Source: Bog-756 sp963704615
GTDB lineage: Bacteria; Actinomycetota; Acidimicrobiia; Acidimicrobiales; RAAP-2
DNA: 64,000 nucleotides
Assembly: GCA_963704615.1 (NCBI GenBank)
Contig: OY969923.1
Span: forward strand, 2,728,001-2,792,000
Reading direction: 5' to 3'
Each line of letters opens with the position of its first letter. Positions within the stretch are counted from its first letter, which is position 1. Below are positions 51,946 through 59,516 of the stretch, one piece after another. The notes beneath the pieces are model-generated. The model worked only from the letters and a program-made list of their open reading frames with translations, made no database searches and was not told the origin of the DNA. The translations under genes were made by a program, and so were the position numbers.

Positions 51946-51951
51946 TACACT
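51946..51951 (+). promoter_or_regulatory. -10-like TACACT upstream of cofC (leaderless)
   Basis: TACACT ends 6 nt before GTG 51958, and no ribosome-binding site is present. Confidence 0.5.
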
Positions 51952-51957
51952 GGCGCA

Positions 51958-52584
51958 GTGACAGGCGTCGATCAGCGGTTTCCAACGCCGGGGTTTCCGC
52001 TCGACATCGGACGGCAGGCGGTCCTCGTCCCGGTCAAGGCCTTCGACCAGGCCAAGCGGCGGCTCCACACCACCCTGAGCGGCCACCAACGCGCGGCACT
52101 GGCCCGGGCCATGGCCGATCGGGTCGTCGGAGCCGCTCATCCGCTGCCGGTGGCCGTCGTGTGCGACAGCACTGACGTGGCCGAGTGGGCCCGCACCCGG
52201 GGGGCTCTGGTTGTGTGGGAACCGGGACGAGGACTCAACGGAGCGGTCCAGGCCGGCGTCGACTACCTCGGGGCCAACGGGGTCACCCAGGTGACGGTGG
52301 CCCACGCCGACCTTCCGCGGGCCACCGATCTCGCCCTGGTCGGTGGGTCGCCGGGGATCACGCTGGTCCCCGATCGCTTCGGCAACGGGACCAACGTGAT
52401 CGCGGTGCCTTCGGGGGCCGGATTCCGGTTTTCGTACGGTCAGGGCTCTTTCGCCCGCCATCGGGCCGAAGCCGAGAGGTTGGGCCTCCCCCTTCGGATC
52501 CTCGACCGGCCCGACCTGGCCTATGACATCGACGAACCCGGCGATGTGGTTCCCGTGGTCGCCTCCGGCGTCGCCCCCCGTTGA
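51958..52584 (+). CDS. cofC: Phosphoenolpyruvate/2-phospho-L-lactate guanylyltransferase (CofC/FbiD)
   Basis: Guanylyltransferase of coenzyme F420 synthesis. VLVPVKAFDQAKRRL at the N-terminus, GLNGAVQAGVDYL, VAHADLPRATDL and LVPDRFGNGTNVI are the CofC signatures. At 208 aa it is of normal length. The GTG start lies 6 nt after TACACT. No other F420 gene (cofD, cofE or fbiC) is nearby. It overlaps the following PIG-L gene by 4 nt. Confidence 0.92.
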   Translation: MTGVDQRFPTPGFPLDIGRQAVLVPVKAFDQAKRRLHTTLSGHQRAALARAMADRVVGAAHPLPVAVVCDSTDVAEWARTRGALVVWEPGRGLNGAVQAGVDYLGANGVTQVTVAHADLPRATDLALVGGSPGITLVPDRFGNGTNVIAVPSGAGFRFSYGQGSFARHRAEAERLGLPLRILDRPDLAYDIDEPGDVVPVVASGVAPR

Positions 52585-53426
52585 CGCCAGCGGACGGTGA
52601 CATCGAGGGACGCAGCGGCCCGAGCGGGCTGCCCGTGGGTGATCTGGCCTCCACCCGGCCGATCACCGTCGACATGGCGGTGCCGGCCAGCGCGCTGGCC
52701 ATCGGCGCCCATCCCGACGACATCGAGTTCGGCTGCGCCGCGACCCTGGCCAAATGGGCGGCAGCCGGTTGCCGGGTGCACCATCTCGTCCTGACCGACG
52801 GCTCCAAGGGAAGCTGGGACCCCGATGCCGACCTCGGGAGGCTGGTGGCCCAACGCATGGACGAGGCACGGGCCGCAGCTGACGTCATCGACGGAGTACC
52901 CGTCGGCGCCACCCGCCGGAACGACCGAGTTCTGTTTCTGGGCAGGGTAGACGGTGAGCTGACCAATGGACGGGCTGAGCGCAAAGACGTCGCCCGGATC
53001 ATTCGCACGGTCCAGCCCACCGTGCTCCTCGGTCACGACCCCTGGCGTCGTTACCGCGTCCATCCCGACCATCGGGCCGCCGGATTTCTCTCCCTCGATG
53101 CCCTGGTGGCGGCGCGCGACCCGCACTTCTTCAGTGACCTCGGTCTGCCCCCGCACCGGCCGCAGTCGGTGTTGTTGTTCGAGGCCGACCAGCCCAACCA
53201 TCTCGAAGATGCCCAGGGGTTCGACGGCACGAAGATCGAGGCACTGCTCTGCCATCGGAGCCAGTGGCGGTCGACCATGGGCATCACGACCGAGGACGGG
53301 GATGCCACCTCGGTCGAAAAACAACGCCAGACCTTCTCTTCCCGGGTACGGCACCAATTGGCCGAACACGGCTCGCTGGCCGGGTGCGGGTCGGCCGAGG
53401 CCTTCCATCTGATCGGTGACCTTTGA
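52581..53426 (+). CDS. PIG-L/LmbE-family deacetylase
   Basis: Zinc-dependent N-acetylglucosamine-type deacetylase fold. AIGAHPDDIEFGCAATLA gives the first zinc and catalytic residues, and RYRVHPDHRAAG the last His. The family includes MshB, Mca and BshB, but the specific substrate cannot be assigned. TTG 52581 overlaps the cofC stop as TTGA, indicating translational coupling; the internal ATG (MAVPAS, residue 32) begins just before the conserved fold and is an alternative. Confidence 0.87.
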   Translation: MTPADGDIEGRSGPSGLPVGDLASTRPITVDMAVPASALAIGAHPDDIEFGCAATLAKWAAAGCRVHHLVLTDGSKGSWDPDADLGRLVAQRMDEARAAADVIDGVPVGATRRNDRVLFLGRVDGELTNGRAERKDVARIIRTVQPTVLLGHDPWRRYRVHPDHRAAGFLSLDALVAARDPHFFSDLGLPPHRPQSVLLFEADQPNHLEDAQGFDGTKIEALLCHRSQWRSTMGITTEDGDATSVEKQRQTFSSRVRHQLAEHGSLAGCGSAEAFHLIGDL

Positions 53427-53462
53427 GAACTGATCGGTGACCCAGGAGAATCGCCGGAGAAC

Positions 53463-53492
53463 GTCAGCAGGGGCCCGAAGGCCCCTGCTGAC
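53463..53492. terminator. Strong bidirectional hairpin
   Basis: A perfect 13-bp stem (GTCAGCAGGGGCC / GGCCCCTGCTGAC) with a CGAA tetraloop lies between the convergent PIG-L and HU-H1 genes. No long T-run follows, but the stem is very stable, as in many actinobacterial terminators. Confidence 0.75.
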
Positions 53493-53528
53493 CACTCTGT
53501 GACGATGCCGGAGCACCGCAGGGAGGTA

Positions 53529-54215
53529 CTACCTCCTCTTTTTGACCGTCCGCTTGGCAGCCTTGCGGGCCGGAGCCTTCTTGGCCACCCGCTTGCGGGC
53601 CGGAGCCTTCTTGGCCGTGCGCTTGGCCGTGGACTTCCGCGCTGCCGTCTTGCGGGCCGGGGCCTTCTTGGCCGTGCGCTTGCGGGCCGGGGCCTTCTTG
53701 GCTACCCGCTTGCGGGCCGGTGCCTTCTTGGCCGTGCGCTTGGCCGTGGACTTCCGCGCTGCCGTCTTGCGGGCCGGAGCCTTCTTGGCCGTACGCTTCC
53801 GGGCCGTAGCCTTCTTACGGGCCGGTGCCTTCCTCACCGCCTTTTTGGCTGTCGCCTTGCGGGCTGCTGTCTTTTTGGCCGGAGCCTTACGGACCGCTCT
53901 CTTGGCGGCTGCCTTCTTTACTGCCATTGATACTCCCTCCTTAGGGTTCAACGCCGATTTGAACGCCGAACCGGTGGCGAACCGGACACCTTTCGACGCC
54001 GGGATCGGTACCACTGCGCCGGTCCTCGGATTTCGACCCACACGGGGACCACGAGCGATCGGATTGAATGCCCCAAATCCGGTCACCGTTACCTTCCGTC
54101 CGGAGCGAACCTCGGTAACGATCGTTTCGAACAAAGTATCAACGACGTCTTCAACAGCCTGCCGCGACGAATACGTCGACTCACTGACTGCTCTGACGAG
54201 TTGAGACCTGTTCAC
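53529..54215 (-). CDS. HU DNA-binding domain fused to a histone-H1-like basic tail (HupB type)
   Basis: Residues 1-96 are a complete HU domain (VNRSQLVRAVSES, VTVTGFGAFNPIARG, VGRNPRTGAVVPI, FKSALN). Residues 97-228 are a Lys/Arg/Ala tail made of KKAPARK and TAARKSTAKR repeats, as in mycobacterial HupB and eukaryotic H1. GTG 54215 has GAGGAGGT a few bases upstream. Inside the frame, AAGGAGG lies 8 nt before the ATG at 53927, where the tail begins, so the tail may also be made alone (132 aa). The tail contains a 117-bp tandem duplication. Confidence 0.92.
   Translation of the reverse strand: MNRSQLVRAVSESTYSSRQAVEDVVDTLFETIVTEVRSGRKVTVTGFGAFNPIARGPRVGRNPRTGAVVPIPASKGVRFATGSAFKSALNPKEGVSMAVKKAAAKRAVRKAPAKKTAARKATAKKAVRKAPARKKATARKRTAKKAPARKTAARKSTAKRTAKKAPARKRVAKKAPARKRTAKKAPARKTAARKSTAKRTAKKAPARKRVAKKAPARKAAKRTVKKRR
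53584..53817. repeat. 117-bp tandem duplication in the H1-like tail
   Basis: Two adjacent, nearly identical 117-bp units (53584-53700 and 53701-53817) each encode 39 tail residues. Differences are mostly single-base and synonymous or Lys/Arg-neutral. The tail has grown by unequal exchange in whole-codon units. Confidence 0.85.
53927..53942 (-). promoter_or_regulatory. Internal ribosome-binding site and ATG within the HU-H1 gene
   Basis: On the minus strand AAGGAGG (53942-53936) lies 8 nt before an in-frame ATG at 53927-53925. This is the best Shine-Dalgarno match in the region and sits exactly at the HU/tail boundary. It would initiate MAVKKAAAKRAVRK, the whole basic tail without the HU domain. 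Confidence 0.6.
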
Positions 54216-54506
54216 GATCACCTCCTCAGCGATACGCAACCTCTACTAGCAAAATGGCTTTTTAGGCCCAGGTCAAGCATCTTGGCGCCGCGCGCCTCCG
54301 CGCGCGGTGCCGGAGCGCGTGGCGCGCGGAGATGACGGATCATCTGTTGTCCGACGCGTTGTCGTTCGGTGACGCGATGCCATGGACAAAAAACCGTTTG
54401 TTTGCAAGGATTAATTACACGAGCAACTCCTTCGCACTTCTTGCGGAACACTGTGTCCCGCCATCGCCGGAACAGGCGCACTGAGTGGACGGACGAGATT
54501 TCCCCC
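54216..54506. other. AT-richer intergenic region, HU-H1 / coupling ATPase
   Basis: A 291-base divergent gap with lower GC than its surroundings, especially 54240-54280 and 54385-54425. It holds a GC-rich hairpin (54284-54311) and a TTGACC sequence reading toward HU-H1 (54271-54276 on the minus strand), but no clear -10 at 17 nt. No gene is recognised. Confidence 0.4.
54284..54311. terminator. GC-rich hairpin in the HU-H1 / coupling ATPase gap
   Basis: An 11-bp stem with one G-T pair (GGCGCCGCGCG / CGCGCGGTGCC) and a 6-nt loop. It lies between divergent genes, so it may be a regulatory structure or protein-binding palindrome more than a terminator. Confidence 0.3.
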
Positions 54507-56006
54507 ATGACAGATTTTTTTGCTTCCTCACCCCCACAACGCCCTGATTCGCAACTTTCGGGCGTTATCGATGCTTCTGCCCGCGCTGGGTTCGGGGCGT
54601 ATCTCGGACACGGAGAGGGAGGGTGGTGCTTCAGTCGGCCCGAGCAATCGGTCATGATCCTCGGCCCACCGCGATCGGGGAAGACCTCAGCGCTGATCAT
54701 TCCCAACGTGATGCTCAGCAATGGCCCCGTGGTGTCCACCTCGACCAAGCCGGATGTTCTCGATGCCACCGTCGGAGTCCGGTCCCAGCGGGGACGCTGC
54801 CTCCTGTTCGATCCCACCGAATCCGTCCAACGAACCCATGGCCTGGTCCCGTTGCGATGGTCGCCACTCCAGTCGTGCACCACCTGGACGGCCTCACTGG
54901 CCATGGCTCGATCCCTGGTCGAGGTGGGATCCGCGTCCATGTTGGGTAGTGGGGCCCGCAGCGAAGGGTCGCATTGGACGGAGCGGGCCCAGGCCCTGAT
55001 GGCGCCGCTGTTGCACGCCGCGGCGCTGGACGGAGCAGACATGCGCACCGTTCTGACCTGGGTCGATCGCCATCAGGCCCTGCCGGCCCAGCAGATTCTG
55101 GCCGGGGAGCCCGGCCGCAGCGCGCTCTTGGCCCGCAATCTCTTGGACGGCATCGTGGCCACCGACGAGCGGGAGCTGAGCGGCATCTGGTCCACGGCCT
55201 CGGGCTCCCTAACCGGGTTCCGCTCCGACCAGGCGCTGGAGGCCACGTCGCACCCCGATTTCGATGCCGCAGGCTTCGTGGCGTCCTCCGACACCATCTA
55301 CATCGCCGCCCCTGCGCACCGCCAGAGCCTGGTGGCCCCCATGGTGGTGGGACTGATCGACGACATCAGGCATGCCACGTACGCCCGGCACGCCGATCGC
55401 TCGGAAGGATCGAGGATCCATCCTCCGGTGGTACTGGCTCTGGACGAGGTGGCCAACATCGCCCCGGTTCCCGATCTTCCGTCGATGATCAGCGAGGGTG
55501 GAGGCCAAGGCCTGGTCACCCTGGCGTGCCTGCAGGACCTGTCCCAGGCTCGGCACCGGTGGCCCGATCACGCCGACGGATTTCCCTCCCTGTTCGGAAC
55601 CACGGTGGTCCTCCCGGGCATCGGTGACGTCCGAACGCTGGAGGCGTTGTCGGTGTTGGCTGGTGACGAGGAGATCCCGACCCGCACGGTGACCGCCGGG
55701 TACACGCTGAGCGATCATCCCGTGGCCGATCTGCTGTCGGGCGGTCGACCCCAGCGTGGGGAGAGCCTGACGACCCAGTGGCGCCGGCTCATCACACGAG
55801 GATCGACGGGTCACGCCCTGGCCTTCGATGAGCGCAACCGCCCGGCATGGTTCCCTCTGGCCCCATCCCACTCGTGCGAGCCCTGGCGCACGTTGCGTCA
55901 CCTTCGAGCCGTCGACGTCCACCGGGCGAGAGCCGGCGGACCAACAGAACCGGAGCTCGATCAGCATCGTCCGGACTGGAGCCCGCACTGCGGCAGAGAA
56001 CGCTGA
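54507..56006 (+). CDS. TraG/VirD4-like conjugative coupling ATPase
   Basis: Hexameric ATPase family that hands DNA-relaxase complexes to a type IV secretion channel. Walker A is ILGPPRSGKTSALIIPN (about residues 50-66) and Walker B VVLALDEVANIAPVPDLP; the later SEGGGQGLVTLACLQDLSQ segment is typical of TraG/TraD. The N-terminal membrane helices of VirD4 are absent, so it would be a soluble form. ATG 54507 is chosen as the start of the conserved frame. It is convergent with a relaxase gene, 21 nt apart. Confidence 0.85.
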   Translation: MTDFFASSPPQRPDSQLSGVIDASARAGFGAYLGHGEGGWCFSRPEQSVMILGPPRSGKTSALIIPNVMLSNGPVVSTSTKPDVLDATVGVRSQRGRCLLFDPTESVQRTHGLVPLRWSPLQSCTTWTASLAMARSLVEVGSASMLGSGARSEGSHWTERAQALMAPLLHAAALDGADMRTVLTWVDRHQALPAQQILAGEPGRSALLARNLLDGIVATDERELSGIWSTASGSLTGFRSDQALEATSHPDFDAAGFVASSDTIYIAAPAHRQSLVAPMVVGLIDDIRHATYARHADRSEGSRIHPPVVLALDEVANIAPVPDLPSMISEGGGQGLVTLACLQDLSQARHRWPDHADGFPSLFGTTVVLPGIGDVRTLEALSVLAGDEEIPTRTVTAGYTLSDHPVADLLSGGRPQRGESLTTQWRRLITRGSTGHALAFDERNRPAWFPLAPSHSCEPWRTLRHLRAVDVHRARAGGPTEPELDQHRPDWSPHCGRER

Positions 56007-56027
56007 CGATCTGCTCCAACCCCGTCT

Positions 56028-57404
56028 TCAGCGTCCCAACTCCATCTCGGCCACCACCTTCGACTGCGCAACGGCGGGCGGTCGGACCCGGATTGGTGCC
56101 GGGGTGGTGCCACCTCGCTCGACGCCGGCCCCTCGGAACGGGCCGAACCCCGTCGGGTAGGCCGCCGGTGCCAACAGCTGCTCCGGTTGGCGAGTCGCGA
56201 CCAGGGCCACCTCAGCGGCAGCCCACCGCGGCTCGGCGTCGAGGCCTCCCCGTACGGCGTGGAGTGCGGCGGCACGATCGGTCGGACGGGTGCGGGTCTG
56301 CGGCGGGCCGGCGGCCTCCACCATCCGGGCGGCCACCGCCTCCACAAACTCGGTCCGGGCTCCCCCGGTCGAGGCCGCAGCGATCACCGCCACCACGTCA
56401 CGGACGGCGACGGCTCGGTTCCGCAGGGCCAGTCGCCCGAGACCGTCGCGTACCCGATCCCCGTCGATCTCGGGGATCGGCCCCATCTCCCGCTTGGGTC
56501 CGACGACACAGGTCAGATCGCCCAGGTGATACCCGAAGTCGCGCGCTCGCTGCTTCCACTCGGTCTTCAGCGAGTCGACGGTCCGGTTGCGGTCCTTGTC
56601 GGGGCGGGTGGCATGGAAGGCCCCCCGGGTTCTCGTCGCCGGTGCCGGTCCGCTCCGGCGGATCGAGTATTCCTCGATGTCTGCTGACCGTTGCGAGAAG
56701 AGCCGGCGCAGGGTGGTGTCGACCCCGACGACCTCGCCCAGCCCCGTGGGGGACACGAGCCAACTGACGCCCAGTCGGTCGCTCAACTCTATGCGGAGGC
56801 GGGCGTGGTAGATGGACTGGGTGGCCCGGGCGTGAGCGAACATGCGCCGTGCGTCGACCGCCGACCAGAGTCCATCGACCCCTTGGGTCACGTTGGCCAC
56901 CACCAGGTGGGTGTGAAGGTGGGGATCGAGGGTCCGACTGGTGCGATGGAGGAAGCGTCCGGCCACCATCCCGACCGACGGCAGATGCGAGATACAACCA
57001 CCACGGGTCCGACGGACCCCCAAAGCCGCCCGTTGGAGATAGTCGGCCGCCTCGACCACGGCGGCGTGATGACCGGCACCGACCTCGCCCGCCATCTCCC
57101 CCGGCGCCAGGAGGTGAAGCAGGCTCACAGACTTGGGCGCACAGAACGTGAGGTCGTAACCGGCCACGCTCCGCTCCCCCGCCGAGACCCGCAAAGGGGC
57201 TCCCGACCGGGGCTCCCGACCGTTGAGGACCTCGCCGAAGGCGGGAGCGGCGACGGTTCCCGCCAAGCCCAGAGCCTTGGCGCCCGGGCCTGACCACACA
57301 CCGGGCTCTTCGCCCGCCACCAGTGTCCCCTCCGCCCGACCGGGAACGAGATGATTGACGTAATAGAGGTGACCGCCTTGGCGGACGACGTGAATCCTGA
57401 GCAC
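56028..57404 (-). CDS. MobF/TrwC-like relaxase, no helicase domain
   Basis: Nicks and covalently binds a DNA strand at an origin of transfer. The family features are YYVNHLVPGRAEG near the N-terminus, GYDLTFCAPKSVSLLH, and the triple-His metal motif LDPHLHTHLVVANVT. At 458 aa only the relaxase domain and a short C-terminal region are present; the SF1 helicase of TrwC/TraI is missing. GTG 57404 follows GGGAGGT. It lies 62 nt downstream of pafC on the same strand and may share its transcript. No oriT is identified. Confidence 0.87.
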   Translation of the reverse strand: MLRIHVVRQGGHLYYVNHLVPGRAEGTLVAGEEPGVWSGPGAKALGLAGTVAAPAFGEVLNGREPRSGAPLRVSAGERSVAGYDLTFCAPKSVSLLHLLAPGEMAGEVGAGHHAAVVEAADYLQRAALGVRRTRGGCISHLPSVGMVAGRFLHRTSRTLDPHLHTHLVVANVTQGVDGLWSAVDARRMFAHARATQSIYHARLRIELSDRLGVSWLVSPTGLGEVVGVDTTLRRLFSQRSADIEEYSIRRSGPAPATRTRGAFHATRPDKDRNRTVDSLKTEWKQRARDFGYHLGDLTCVVGPKREMGPIPEIDGDRVRDGLGRLALRNRAVAVRDVVAVIAAASTGGARTEFVEAVAARMVEAAGPPQTRTRPTDRAAALHAVRGGLDAEPRWAAAEVALVATRQPEQLLAPAAYPTGFGPFRGAGVERGGTTPAPIRVRPPAVAQSKVVAEMELGR

Positions 57405-57466
57405 GACTTGGGACCTCCCGAGTCGAGCCTAGCCCTCGACATCCTTTCGATCAATGCCAGTAATTT

Positions 57467-58486
57467 TCATGATCTTTCATGTTCATACCGCTCGAGGATG
57501 TGCCGGGCCGCATCGGAGGCCAACGATCGGAGCTCCGGCGGGTCCAGCACCCAGGCGTCGGGTCCGAGGCGGAGAAGAAGGCGTTCCAGCCACGCCTCAC
57601 CGCCCACGAAGAGCTCGATCTCCAACCGACCGTCGACCGTTTCCAGTGGACCGGCCGAGGGGATCGACTCGACCAGCCAGGCCGTCGACGGCTCGATGGA
57701 CAGGCGGACCCGCCGGCTGTCGGGCCCGGGAACAAAGGGGTGGAAGTCGAAGGCCGCGGCTCCTTGGCCGGAGTCGGCTGCAGCGGGGTCGTGGCTGCCC
57801 ACCCGGTCGCCAACTCTTCCCTCCTCGCTCTTCGAGGTCACATCCCTGGTCGGATCGTCCCCGTCGACGATCTCGGCGGCACTGATCCGGTCGACCCGGA
57901 ACCGACGCTCGTCCCCAGCCGTGTTGCAATAGGCGTCCACGTACCAGTGGCCCTCCGAGGCGAACAGGCGCCGGGGAACGATGACGCGGTCGGTCACTCT
58001 GTCGGTCGAGGCCGAGTAATAGGAAACGGCAAGGCCCTCCCTCGCAGCCAGTGCCTCGCGGACCAGGGGGAGAAGGGCGGGCGCACTCAGCTCCACCGCG
58101 ACCTCCTCACCGCCCAGGGCCCGGTCGAGCTTGGCCAGAGCCCGAGACAGAGCGCCGCTCTCATCACTTCCTGGAACCGCCAGTAGGGCGCGAGCCGACG
58201 CAGCCAGGGCGAACCCCTCGGGCGGACTCAGCCGCCGGGGACGAGCCAGCGCCGTCCCCGCCCACGTCGACACGGTGGAATCGGTGACCACGATCTCCAT
58301 CAATTGATCGGGCGTGTAAGGCGGGACGCCGCAACACGCGGCCATCTCAAGCTCGGTGACCAAGGCCGACGGCTCGAGGTCGAAGCGGGCGGCCACCTCG
58401 TCGATCGGGGCCTCGCCCACCTGGGCCAGCCAGGCCAGGATGGCCAGCAGACGCCGCAACCGTGCCGCCGTGTCCAGGGTCGTCAC
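57467..58486 (-). CDS. pafC: WYL-domain transcriptional regulator PafC
   Basis: Second subunit of the PafBC activator, which controls the LexA-independent DNA-damage response in actinobacteria. An N-terminal winged-helix region (RRLLAILAWLAQVGEAPIDEVAA) is followed by a WYL domain with RRLFASEGHWYVDAYCNTAGDERRFRVDRI and a C-terminal extension (WLERLLLRLGPDAWVLDP). The GTG start overlaps the pafB stop as GTGA. The Pup-proteasome genes that usually adjoin pafBC are not in the window. Confidence 0.9.
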   Translation of the reverse strand: MTTLDTAARLRRLLAILAWLAQVGEAPIDEVAARFDLEPSALVTELEMAACCGVPPYTPDQLMEIVVTDSTVSTWAGTALARPRRLSPPEGFALAASARALLAVPGSDESGALSRALAKLDRALGGEEVAVELSAPALLPLVREALAAREGLAVSYYSASTDRVTDRVIVPRRLFASEGHWYVDAYCNTAGDERRFRVDRISAAEIVDGDDPTRDVTSKSEEGRVGDRVGSHDPAAADSGQGAAAFDFHPFVPGPDSRRVRLSIEPSTAWLVESIPSAGPLETVDGRLEIELFVGGEAWLERLLLRLGPDAWVLDPPELRSLASDAARHILERYEHERS

Positions 58487-59478
58487 TGCGGTGCCCCGTC
58501 AATCTTCGGGGCCATCGTGGCCGAGGTGGCCGTGGTTGCCATGGCGATGGCCCTGAGCCGCTCGATGGCCGCAACACGGAACGCCTCGGGACGAAGAACC
58601 TCGGCATGGTCGAGCAGATCGAGCACCCAGAGGACGAAGGCCTCCTGATCGGTCACTGACAGGCGCACGACCACCGAACCCCCGCCCCGTTCCTCGACCA
58701 CGGCTTCGGGGCCGAGCTCGGCGACCACCCGACCCGATTCCGCCGCGTCGACCAGGACGTCGACCTCGACCTCGTCCCCGCTCCCGAACTGCCAAGGATC
58801 GCGACCGAACACCAGATCGACGTCGAAGCCCGTGGGCAACTGCGCCGACGACGGGTCACCGACCTCAGGCAACCCGTCGATCCGGTCGATCCGAAAGGTC
58901 CGGGCATCGCCGCGGCCGCGGTCAAACCCGATGAGGTACCAGTAGCCATCGCGAAAACGGAGCCCGGCCACGTCAACCTGGCGCGACTCGCCGCGGTATC
59001 CGAACCTCACGACCGCCTTCTGGCGGATCGCGTCGAAAACCAGCGGTAGGGCCGGCAGCCCGTCGATCGACCGCAGGTCAACCAGCGGCGCTCCGTTAGG
59101 TCGGAGCGGCGAATCGCCCCCCGCTCCCAGCTTCAGCAACGCATCGTGGCCGATAGGCTCACCCAAGTGGACTCCGGCGACGGCCAAGTTCAATGCGGCC
59201 TGCTCTTCTGCCTCAAGTCCCAGGTCGGGCAGGTAGTAGGAGTCAGGATCGACCCGGTACCCGAGTTGTTCTTCACCGTCGATGGGGACGACGAGCACCG
59301 GGACACCCTCGTCTCGCAGCAGCCGTTTGTCCCGTTCGAAGGCCTGGCGCCGGGCATCGTGGCTGTCGGGATACCCGGGCACCCGGTCGGCGATCTCCCG
59401 CAGGCTGAGTGGGCGCGGGGCGTCCAGCAGCACCAACAACAGGTCGGTGACCCGTTCGAGCCGATCGAGGCGTGGCAT
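58483..59478 (-). CDS. pafB: WYL-domain transcriptional regulator PafB
   Basis: First subunit of PafBC. The N-terminal MPRLDRLERVTDLLLVLLDA helix-turn-helix with SLREIADRVPGYPDSHDARRQAFERD is followed by the WYL domain (RFGYRGESRQVDVAGLRFRDG, then WYLIGFDRGRGDARTFRIDRI) and the C-terminal domain. ATG 59478 begins the family pattern and lies 7 nt after TAGATT, so the pafB-pafC-relaxase message is probably leaderless. Confidence 0.92.
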   Translation of the reverse strand: MPRLDRLERVTDLLLVLLDAPRPLSLREIADRVPGYPDSHDARRQAFERDKRLLRDEGVPVLVVPIDGEEQLGYRVDPDSYYLPDLGLEAEEQAALNLAVAGVHLGEPIGHDALLKLGAGGDSPLRPNGAPLVDLRSIDGLPALPLVFDAIRQKAVVRFGYRGESRQVDVAGLRFRDGYWYLIGFDRGRGDARTFRIDRIDGLPEVGDPSSAQLPTGFDVDLVFGRDPWQFGSGDEVEVDVLVDAAESGRVVAELGPEAVVEERGGGSVVVRLSVTDQEAFVLWVLDLLDHAEVLRPEAFRVAAIERLRAIAMATTATSATMAPKIDGAPQ

Positions 59479-59485
59479 CGGGGTC

Positions 59486-59491
59486 AATCTA
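59486..59491 (-). promoter_or_regulatory. -10-like TAGATT upstream of pafB (leaderless)
   Basis: TAGATT on the minus strand ends 7 nt before ATG 59478, a close match to the consensus seen elsewhere in the window. Confidence 0.55.
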
Positions 59492-59516
59492 GGGCGCACC
59501 GGACCAGGTTCTGATC

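Noticed and set aside
53529..53930. CRISPR-like array
   Set aside because: The periodic sequence is in-frame coding DNA for KKAPARK-type repeats with no unique spacers.
54216..54506. oriT for the neighbouring relaxase
   Set aside because: A GC-rich hairpin exists, but no nic-site consensus or TrwC-type inverted repeat could be recognised by eye.
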